Of a stretch of DNA of 6,701 nucleotides, positions 1-5,027 are shown one piece after another; position 1 is the stretch's first letter; every line of letters starts with the position of its first letter. Location of the stretch: the NCBI GenBank assembly GCA_023412635.1, contig JAEYNI010000103.1, forward strand, positions 1-6,701, given 5' to 3'. The translations under genes were made by a program, and so were the position numbers. The notes beneath the pieces were generated by a model. The model worked only from the letters and a program-made list of their open reading frames with translations. It was not told the DNA's origin and did not search any database. The stretch is from Bacillota bacterium (GTDB lineage Bacteria; Bacillota; Clostridia; Acetivibrionales; DSM-1351).

Positions 1-122
1 CCCGTCAGGTCCGGAAGGAAGCAGCGGTAAGCGGTTAATTCTGTGTGCCGCTAGGTTACCTGGTTAGAGTTAACTGTAATGGTAACGGCTATATATTTCT
101 ATCGACGATGGGTGTACGGCCA
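1..122 (+). ncRNA. ffs: Signal recognition particle RNA, 3' part (5' end outside window)
   Basis: The window opens inside the universally conserved SRP domain IV. Positions 4-25 carry the GTCAGGTCC, GGAA tetraloop and GGAAGCAGC block that binds the M domain of Ffh; the TCC/GGA stem (10-12 with 17-19) closes the GGAA loop. Downstream the sequence follows the Gram-positive long (6S/scRNA, about 270 nt) type, with TGTGCCGC, a GGTTACCTGG block and a GGGTGTACGGCC 3' end near 110-122. That 3' end would pair with the missing 5' end to form the Alu-type domain. With Ffh this RNA targets nascent membrane and secreted proteins to FtsY and Sec. About half of the molecule is outside the window. The exact 3' end is estimated by resemblance to the Bacillus subtilis scr RNA. 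Confidence 0.95.
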
Positions 123-141
123 TTCAAATATAAACAAAGCA

Positions 142-187
142 AGCCTGTTCAGGGTCATATGACTTATAGAACAGGCTCATTTTGTTT
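142..187 (+). terminator. Intrinsic terminator of the SRP RNA gene
   Basis: AGCCTGTTC (142-150) pairs perfectly with GAACAGGCT (169-177), a 9-bp stem, and is followed by the T-rich CATTTTGTTT. The 18-nt loop contains a further palindrome, GTCATATGAC (154-163). It lies about 20 nt after the predicted SRP RNA end and separates that transcript from dnaX. Confidence 0.88.
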
Positions 188-255
188 AATGGGAAAATAT
201 TAAATATATGTTATCTGTCCTCGAAAGCTGTGTTATTATTAAGATAACTACAGAG

Positions 256-283
256 TTGGAAGTAAATATATTTATTTTATAAG
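256..283 (+). promoter_or_regulatory. Candidate sigma-A promoter for dnaX
   Basis: TTGGAA (256-261) and TATAAG (278-283) are separated by 16 nt, a fair match to a vegetative promoter, and lie between the SRP RNA terminator and dnaX. Transcription would begin near 290, leaving a leader of about 60 nt. The leader contains TAATCA (290-295) and TGATTA (315-320), which could form a weak hairpin. This is prediction by motif only; an alternative -10 is TAAGAT at 280-285. Confidence 0.45.
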
Positions 284-352
284 ATACATTAATCATTTAA
301 CGACTTAAGTACTTTGATTACGGGCTGCCGTATGAAAGAGAGGAAAAGGAGT

Positions 353-2197
353 ATGTCATATACAGCTTTATATAGAAAATGGAGACCCCTTGTCTTTGAA
401 GATGTTGTTGAGCAGGAGCACGTGGTCAGAACTATCAAAAATACTGTTAAGTCTGAGAGAATCGGGCATGCGTATCTTTTCTGCGGCACAAGGGGTACGG
501 GTAAAACTACAATGGCAAAGATATTTGCCAGGGCCATTAACTGTCTAAATACAAAGGATGGAGACCCTTGTAATGAATGTGAGATTTGCAGGGGCATATT
601 AAGTGACTCTATTCTTGATGTTGTTGAAATAGATGCGGCTTCCAACAACAGCGTTGACAACATTAGAGAAATAAGGGACGAAGTGGTATATGCTCCCTCC
701 CAGGCGCGGTACAAGGTGTATATAATCGATGAAGTTCATATGCTGTCGGCAGGGGCTTTTAATGCGCTGCTTAAAACCCTTGAGGAACCGCCTGCCCATG
801 TGGTTTTCATACTTGCGACTACCGACCCTCATAAGCTGCCTGCTACCATACTTTCGAGATGTCAGAGGTTTGATTTTAAAAAGATAACTCCCGGAAGCAT
901 TGCTGAAAGGGTCAGAGTTATTTCAGGGGCAAGCGGTATTACACTTGAGAATGATGCAGCGCTGCTAATAGCACGGTTGGCTGATGGTGCCATGAGAGAC
1001 GCACTGAGTATTCTCGACCAGTGTATTTCCATGGGAAGTACCGAAATAACCCATCAGAACGTACTGGACGTAATCGGTATTGTAAGTGATGACTTTATAG
1101 CTGAAATTGTTGACTATATAAAGGATAAAAACGTGGAGGGGCTGGTAAGCGGTGTAGAAAGGCTGTCCTCCAACGGAAGGGATATTCTCAGATTTGCTTC
1201 AGATCTTGTTATGTATTTCCGAAACCTGCTCCTTTGTAAAATAACCAAAAATCCGACGGATATTATTGACATAAGCAAACAGTATCTTGAAAATATGAAG
1301 GAGCAGGCTGGGGCCTTTACCAACGAAAGAATAATTGCAATAATAAAGGAACTGTCAGCCTTTGAGTCCCAGCTTAAATACGCGCTAAATCAACGGGTGT
1401 TTCTTGAAGTGATGCTTATATCCATAAGTGTGGGGAGCACGGGCCAAAGCACAGATACTAATGATTTGGCTGACAGGATTGCTGATCTTGAAAATGCCAT
1501 CAAATCCGGTGCAGGCGCAGCACAACCCCGGAATATCATCGATGCTGCGCCTGCGGCAGGTTTTCCAGCCCAGGGTCAGGCTTCCGGCAGGGTGCTTGAC
1601 AGAGTGCCGCCGGTACCAGGTCCAAATGGATTTGTACCGGGTGCAAGTGGGAGCGGAAATCCATTTGCCTCAAGCCCGGCAGGTGGAGCTGGATTGCAGG
1701 CTGGATTTGGAGCAAATGGATCTACAGGCGCCGGAAGTTCAGTCAGCAGCCATGGCAGCAGCAGCGGTCCCGGCGCAAGCAGTACAGGCTCAGCCGGTAG
1801 TGCAGCTGGAAAAAAGGCGGTACACCAGCCTTTGGAGGAATGGCCTGATGTAATGAAAGAGCTTAAAGCCAGCGGAAGAATGATGCTGGCAACCTATTTA
1901 ATGTCCGCGAGGGCTGTAGTTGGGGATGAAACAACTATTCTTATTGTTTTTCCTTCCGGTGTCGGGTCGTTTAAAACTGTAGTGGCAAAGCCCGAGCACG
2001 TGGAGGTGCTTCAGGACATTTTTGCAAGGAAGCTGGGCAGACAGGTACGTATCAAATTTATTGATGAGGAGGAGCTTGAAAATATAGTTCCAAGCCATAC
2101 ATCAGTTAAAAACGAAGAGCAGGAAAGTGCTCTGTTGAAAAATGCAAGAGAAATTGCGGGTAAGCTCAATGTTCACCTTGATATAATAGATGAATAA
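353..2197 (+). CDS. dnaX: DNA polymerase III subunit gamma/tau
   Basis: This is the 614-residue ATP-driven clamp-loader subunit that loads the beta sliding clamp and organises the replisome. The AAA+ module shows Walker A GTRGTGKTT (45-53), four zinc-ligand cysteines (C64, C73, C76, C79), Walker B with DEVH (126-129), sensor-1 TT (156-157), the SRC arginine finger (168-170) and sensor-2 MRDA near R215. The collar domain runs to about 360. A Gly/Ala/Ser/Pro-rich linker covers about 385-485, and the tau-specific C-terminal domain, expected to contact helicase and polymerase, covers about 492-614. ATG 353 begins MSYTALYRKWRP, the usual DnaX start, with GAGAGG (338-343) nine bases upstream. A TTG at 314 and an ATG at 332 in the same frame lack a ribosome site and would add non-family residues. 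AAAGGAG at 345-351 is too close to act. A frameshift heptamer at 1810 may also yield a 498-residue gamma form. Confidence 0.97.
   Translation: MSYTALYRKWRPLVFEDVVEQEHVVRTIKNTVKSERIGHAYLFCGTRGTGKTTMAKIFARAINCLNTKDGDPCNECEICRGILSDSILDVVEIDAASNNSVDNIREIRDEVVYAPSQARYKVYIIDEVHMLSAGAFNALLKTLEEPPAHVVFILATTDPHKLPATILSRCQRFDFKKITPGSIAERVRVISGASGITLENDAALLIARLADGAMRDALSILDQCISMGSTEITHQNVLDVIGIVSDDFIAEIVDYIKDKNVEGLVSGVERLSSNGRDILRFASDLVMYFRNLLLCKITKNPTDIIDISKQYLENMKEQAGAFTNERIIAIIKELSAFESQLKYALNQRVFLEVMLISISVGSTGQSTDTNDLADRIADLENAIKSGAGAAQPRNIIDAAPAAGFPAQGQASGRVLDRVPPVPGPNGFVPGASGSGNPFASSPAGGAGLQAGFGANGSTGAGSSVSSHGSSSGPGASSTGSAGSAAGKKAVHQPLEEWPDVMKELKASGRMMLATYLMSARAVVGDETTILIVFPSGVGSFKTVVAKPEHVEVLQDIFARKLGRQVRIKFIDEEELENIVPSHTSVKNEEQESALLKNAREIAGKLNVHLDIIDE
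1810..1848 (+). promoter_or_regulatory. Candidate programmed -1 ribosomal frameshift site in dnaX
   Basis: Positions 1810-1816 read AAAAAAG. In the dnaX frame they divide as the third base of Gly486 (GGA), Lys487 (AAA) and Lys488 (AAG), which is the A AAA AAG phase used by E. coli dnaX. After a -1 slip the ribosome reads GGC at 1816, adds GGTPAFGGMA and stops at TGA 1846-1848. The product has 498 residues and keeps the AAA+, collar and linker regions but lacks the tau domain. A modest downstream stem is possible: CAG/CC 1826-1830 with GGC(C)TG 1842-1847, five pairs with one bulge. I see no clear Shine-Dalgarno-like stimulator just upstream. Function is inferred from motif, phase and position. 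Confidence 0.6.
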
Positions 2198-2214
2198 GTT
2201 ATAATATTAAAGAG

Positions 2215-2242
2215 CAATTAAATAATTGGTATTATTTGATTG
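2215..2242 (+). repeat. Hairpin between dnaX and ybaB, not a typical terminator
   Basis: CAATTAAATAAT (2215-2226) pairs with ATTATTTGATTG (2231-2242) over 12 positions with one T-G wobble and a TGGT tetraloop. No T-run follows (the next bases are GGATAAG), so it does not look like an intrinsic terminator. It could be an mRNA processing or stability element. Its right arm overlaps the -35 of the candidate promoter for the next gene. Confidence 0.5.
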
Positions 2243-2267
2243 GGATAAGATATATTTTAACTATAAA
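2240..2267 (+). promoter_or_regulatory. Candidate internal promoter upstream of ybaB
   Basis: TTGGGA (2240-2245) and TATAAA (2262-2267) are separated by 16 nt, and the ybaB start lies 28 nt further on. This could provide ybaB-recR transcription independent of dnaX. The region is very AT-rich, so chance matches are likely. Confidence 0.35.
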
Positions 2268-2294
2268 ATTCCATAAAACAGGAGGAAGTTATAT

Positions 2295-2660
2295 ATGGCA
2301 AGAGGCGGATTCCCGGGAGGCGGTTTTGGTGGCGGTGGCTTCGGAGGCGGAAACATGAACAACCTTATGAAGCAGGCACAAAAGATGCAAAAGGACATGG
2401 AAAAGGCTCAACAGGAATTGGAGAACAAGACCGTGGAGGTTTCTGTGGGGGGCGGAGCAATTTCTATAGTTGCTACAGGCAAAAAAGAAATCAAGGAAAT
2501 TGTTATAAAGCCAGAAGTTGTTGATCCTGACGATGTAGAAATGCTACAGGATCTTATATTGAGCGCCGTTAATGAAGCACTTAGGAAAGCAGATGAAGTT
2601 GCTAACTCTGAAATGGGTAAAATTACCGGCGGTTTGGGAGGATTCCCGGGATTGTTCTAG
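2295..2660 (+). CDS. ybaB: YbaB/EbfC family nucleoid-associated protein
   Basis: This 121-residue small DNA-binding protein is of the family encoded between dnaX and recR in most bacteria. Family members form dimers that bind DNA and compact the nucleoid; their exact role is unsettled. Visible features are a long charged helix with the KQAQKMQKDMEKAQQELE core (26-43), a beta segment with VSVGGGAISIVATGKKEI (49-66), the IVIKPEVVDPDDVEMLQDL block (69-87) and a second helix with NEALRKADE (93-101), all typical of the family. The ATG has a strong AGGAGG site (2280-2285) nine bases upstream. It is slightly longer than usual because of a Gly/Phe-rich N-terminal stretch, residues 4-20. A start at Met21 would give a more standard length but has no ribosome site. 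The C-terminus is also glycine-rich and ends PGLF. Confidence 0.95.
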   Translation: MARGGFPGGGFGGGGFGGGNMNNLMKQAQKMQKDMEKAQQELENKTVEVSVGGGAISIVATGKKEIKEIVIKPEVVDPDDVEMLQDLILSAVNEALRKADEVANSEMGKITGGLGGFPGLF

Positions 2661-2756
2661 CATCAATAGATGTTTTTAGATTAGTTAGAATAATTTTTAA
2701 GATTTGTCGTGGTAGGGATATGATAAAAAAGACATGTTTGGGACCTGGAGGTTTAA

Positions 2757-3356
2757 ATGGATTACTACGCAGTTCCTGTTGCAAAGCTTGTAGAAGAATT
2801 TCAAAAGCTGCCCGGTATAGGACACAAGTCAGCGCAAAGACTGGCATTTCACGTTATAAACATGCCAATGGAGAAGGTACAGGGACTTGCGAATTCCATA
2901 CTGGACGCAAAGCAAAAAACTAAATATTGTTCTATTTGCAGTAATTTAACTGACACGGATCCCTGCCCTCTATGCAGCGGTACCTCAAGAGACAAATCCT
3001 CAATATGTGTTGTGCAGGATGCCAGGGATGTTGTTGCTATGGAACGCACACGTGAATTCAAAGGCCTGTATCATGTTCTGCATGGAGCAATTTCACCTAT
3101 GATGGGTATTGGGCCTGAAGACATAAAAATAAAGGAACTGATCAGACGCTTGGGGGATGGTGAAGTCAAGGAGGTTATTCTGGCTACAAACCCCAATGTT
3201 GAAGGAGAAGCAACTGCAATGTATATTTCAAAGCTTATCAAGCCTCTTGGTATAAAAACTACCAGGATAGCTCACGGAATTCCAGTGGGCGGTGACCTAG
3301 AATATGCAGATGAAGTTACACTTGCAAAGGCATTGGAAGGCAGAAGAGAAATATAG
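2757..3356 (+). CDS. recR: Recombination mediator protein RecR
   Basis: This 199-residue protein has the usual RecR length. It acts with RecO and RecF to load RecA on SSB-coated single-stranded DNA during gap repair. Domains in order are an N-terminal helix-hairpin-helix region with LPGIGHKSAQRLAFH (18-32), a zinc finger of four cysteines C58, C61, C70 and C73, and a Toprim domain from about 82 with ICVVQDARDVVAMERT (83-98). The conserved LHGAISPMMGIGP block (108-120) and the C-terminal HGIPVGGDLEYADEVTL block (173-189), which includes the Walker-B-like part, follow. The ATG is preceded by GGAGG (2747-2751) with a 5-nt spacer. It lies 96 nt after ybaB; between them a tiny CATC-AATA-GATG hairpin with TTTTT (2661-2677) could at most be a weak attenuator. 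Confidence 0.98.
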   Translation: MDYYAVPVAKLVEEFQKLPGIGHKSAQRLAFHVINMPMEKVQGLANSILDAKQKTKYCSICSNLTDTDPCPLCSGTSRDKSSICVVQDARDVVAMERTREFKGLYHVLHGAISPMMGIGPEDIKIKELIRRLGDGEVKEVILATNPNVEGEATAMYISKLIKPLGIKTTRIAHGIPVGGDLEYADEVTLAKALEGRREI

Positions 3357-3457
3357 ATTTTCATAGGAATTTGTACTATTGTGTATGAGTTCTACAAGTG
3401 TATAACAAAGTCTTACTACGCGCAAAAAGTTTTGTCATCAGATAAAAAAGTTTAATC

Positions 3458-3530
3458 AGAAGCCATAGAAAAATTGCACAGTAAAAATTCACAAAATTTT
3501 TATGAAACGCAATGGAACTGTGGCTTTTTT
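3458..3530 (+). terminator. Long nested hairpin terminator after recR
   Basis: Three collinear stems nest inside each other. The outer stem is AAGCCATAG (3460-3468) with CTGTGGCTT (3518-3526), with one wobble. The middle stem is ATTGC (3473-3477) with GCAAT (3509-3513). The inner stem is TAAAAATT (3482-3489) with AATTTTTA (3495-3502) and a 5-nt loop. A run of six T (3525-3530) ends the structure, consistent with intrinsic termination of the dnaX-ybaB-recR transcript. An alternative outer pairing of CACAGT (3477-3482 region) with ACTGTG (3517-3522) competes with the stem. Confidence 0.7.
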
Positions 3531-3563
3531 GTGTTAAATTCTGTACACAAATCATTCACTGTA

Positions 3564-3592
3564 TAGTACTTATTTGTAGATATAGGTATAAT
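3564..3592 (+). promoter_or_regulatory. Candidate promoter of the QueG-like gene
   Basis: A perfect -10 hexamer TATAAT is at 3587-3592. The -35 position (3564-3569, TAGTAC) matches poorly, so the call rests on the -10 alone. A start near 3600 would give a leader of about 100 nt. Confidence 0.3.
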
Positions 3593-3698
3593 ATGGTAGA
3601 GTTTTATTGTTAGTAATAATCTAAGGTCTTTTTTTCAAGAGGAAAAAATGATTAGTTAACAGGGCCTATAATTTTCATAATGAATACTATGGAGGAAA

Positions 3699-4625
3699 AT
3701 GAAACTTATGAAAAGAACACTTGAGACCATCGCGATTGAGCACGGTGACAGACTTAAGATAATTTCAGCAGGCCGGTTGAAAGAACTGGAGGAAATCATA
3801 ACAGACTTTAAGGAACAGGAAGAACTGAATGGTTTTCAGACATGGATTGTAGATAAGTTGTATAAGTTTGAGACGACTCAAGCACAATTTAATGTAAAAT
3901 CTATAATTCTTATAGCGGTACATCATCCGTTTTACGCTAAAGTAGATTTTTATAGAAATGGTCAGAAAAAAACTTTTTTAAGCCTGGTACGACCTGAATT
4001 TGATAAGACGGAAGCTTATATAAAGGAATTTGCAGAAAAAAACGGATATTCCATAATGCAGGCTGAAAACCTTCCTCTAAAGAGATTGGGTGTACACTGT
4101 GGGCTGGCGAAATACGGACGTAATAATATTACATACATAGATGGTCTTGGCAGTAACTTCTCCTACATGGCTTTTTTCTCGGACATAGAGGTTGAGGAGG
4201 ATACCTGGAGTGAAGTACATAATGCAAAGCTTTGCAGTACGTGCCGTTTGTGTATTGACATTTGTCCTACCGGTGCTATTCTTAAGGACAGGTTTCTGAT
4301 TGATAATCAGAGATGCTTGTCCTGTATAAATGAAGTACCCGGTGATTTCCCGGACTGGTTACCGGTGGCTGTCCATCACACCTTATACGACTGCCTGATA
4401 TGCCAGAGAGCATGTCCCATGAATATGAAAGAGCTTGATAAGGTTATTGACTCAATCGCTTTTTCGGAAGACGAAACCTGTATGCTATTGGAAGGTAAGC
4501 CCATTGATACTTTTTCGGTACAGCTAAAGGAAAAAGTCTATAAGCTGGGATTGGATGAATGGTATCAAGCTATCCCGAGAAACTTAAAGGTATTATTTGA
4601 TTTATCAGATAGTTTATCAGAATAG
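3699..4625 (+). CDS. QueG-like protein with two [4Fe-4S] clusters (divergent epoxyqueuosine reductase relative)
   Basis: This 308-residue protein has the layout of the epoxyqueuosine reductase superfamily, cytosolic corrinoid iron-sulfur enzymes. It has an N-terminal alpha/beta domain (about 60-165) with IILIAVHHPFY (69-79) and a LPLKRLGVHCGLAKYGRNN block (125-143), then a double [4Fe-4S] ferredoxin module. The cysteines are C179, C182, C185 and C189 (ending CPTGAI), then C206, C209, C232, C235 and C239 (CLICQRACPMN). True QueG is about 380 residues with C-terminal HEAT repeats; here only about 70 residues follow the last cysteine. The expected catalytic Asp, three residues before the conserved Pro, appears to be Glu123. 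The usual GLGWxGK reads GLAKYGR. The substrate is therefore unknown. GGAGG (3691-3695) is 3 nt from the ATG used here and 12 nt from an in-frame ATG at 3708, so the start is uncertain by three codons. Confidence 0.8.
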   Translation: MKLMKRTLETIAIEHGDRLKIISAGRLKELEEIITDFKEQEELNGFQTWIVDKLYKFETTQAQFNVKSIILIAVHHPFYAKVDFYRNGQKKTFLSLVRPEFDKTEAYIKEFAEKNGYSIMQAENLPLKRLGVHCGLAKYGRNNITYIDGLGSNFSYMAFFSDIEVEEDTWSEVHNAKLCSTCRLCIDICPTGAILKDRFLIDNQRCLSCINEVPGDFPDWLPVAVHHTLYDCLICQRACPMNMKELDKVIDSIAFSEDETCMLLEGKPIDTFSVQLKEKVYKLGLDEWYQAIPRNLKVLFDLSDSLSE

Positions 4626-4718
4626 ATTGTAAAATTATAAACAGCGAACGCTTGTTCCGTTTGCTCTTGTATATTATACTATTAATGGACTGTACTAACA
4701 AAAAGCCCGAAGCTTCAG

Positions 4719-4753
4719 AAAAAAGCTCGAATTAAGTATATTTGAGCTTTTTT
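4719..4753. terminator. Bidirectional-type intrinsic terminator
   Basis: AAAAAAGCTC (4719-4728) pairs perfectly with GAGCTTTTTT (4744-4753), a 10-bp stem with a 15-nt loop. The six T on the right and six A on the left give a U-run for transcripts in either direction. It closes the QueG-like gene about 95 nt after its stop codon. Confidence 0.85.
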
Positions 4754-4978
4754 CTTGTTAAATAACATTAATTATCATAAATTATGCTTTGTACTTTGAT
4801 ACTTGGACAAGCTCGGGAAATAGTGCAGAATATTATTATGATTCGGAGATATATCGGATATATATTTGCACACTGTTAGCTATGTTACACAAAAAGTAAA
4901 TTAAAACCCTGATTAATTTTGGTATATATATCCAGTATTTTTAATAAAAGTTATTATATAATATACATTATTAAAATA

Positions 4979-5008
4979 TTGTGAATCAGAGCATAGTACA
5001 TCTAATAT
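4979..5008 (+). promoter_or_regulatory. Candidate promoter of the diguanylate cyclase gene
   Basis: TTGTGA (4979-4984) and TAATAT (5003-5008) are 18 nt apart, and transcription would start only about 13 nt before the start codon. An alternative is a perfect TATAAT at 4957-4962 that lacks a recognisable -35. The region is so AT-rich that neither is secure. Confidence 0.3.
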
Positions 5009-5027
5009 AGAAAGTAATGGGGAGTGA

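Larger units (their letters stand above)
3357..3698. other. Intergenic region between recR and the QueG-like gene
   Basis: I find no credible gene in these 342 AT-rich bases. They hold the recR hairpin terminator (3458-3530) and a TATAAT at 3587-3592 that is the best -10 for the next gene. A weak TTATT/AATAA hairpin lies at 3604-3619. A second, A/T-only style hairpin (TTTTTTTC, AAGA loop, GGAAAAAA, 3629-3648) lies just before the next gene's leader. The bofA and yaaL genes that follow recR in Bacillus subtilis are not here. Confidence 0.7.
4626..5027. other. AT-rich intergenic region before the diguanylate cyclase gene
   Basis: No confident gene lies in these 402 bases. They contain a short hairpin AGCGAACG/CGTTTGCT (4643-4650 with 4658-4665, one wobble), the bidirectional terminator at 4719-4753, and an unexplained segment 4784-4899. 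In that segment two frames stay open over 31-36 codons, without ribosome sites, and dyads occur at 4823-4871. Candidate promoters lie near 4957 and 4979. I looked for a c-di-GMP riboswitch and found none. Confidence 0.7.

Noticed and set aside
289..832. Open frames on the minus strand opposite the dnaX AAA+ region
   Set aside because: They are antisense shadows of a well-supported conserved gene and show no family features or ribosome sites.
1428..1853. 141-codon open frame overlapping dnaX in the +1 frame
   Set aside because: It lies inside the GC-rich low-complexity linker of dnaX, has no ribosome site and no recognisable domain; it is a by-product of biased composition.
2661..2677. CATC-AATA-GATG hairpin followed by TTTTT after ybaB
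   Set aside because: A four-pair stem is too weak to call a terminator, and recR 80 nt downstream has no clear promoter of its own.
2720..2923. Open frame overlapping the start of recR in another frame
   Set aside because: recR is unmistakable and well preceded by GGAGG; the other frame gives a Lys/Arg/Cys-rich product without family features.
3474..3524. Resemblance to a c-di-GMP-I riboswitch (GCACAG ... ACGCAA)
   Set aside because: The GGCAAACC receptor, the GGGACGCAAAGCC strand and the second stem with its GGC-TAA block are missing, and the gene downstream is not a c-di-GMP gene; a nested terminator explains the sequence better.
3648..3659. Three-codon ORF ATG ATT AGT TAA with AGAGG five bases upstream
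   Set aside because: Too short to judge; such motifs arise easily by chance in A-rich leaders.
4643..4665. AGCGAACG/CGTTTGCT hairpin as the main terminator of the QueG-like gene
   Set aside because: It is not followed by a continuous T-run, while the perfect 10-bp stem with six T at 4719-4753 is a much better candidate.
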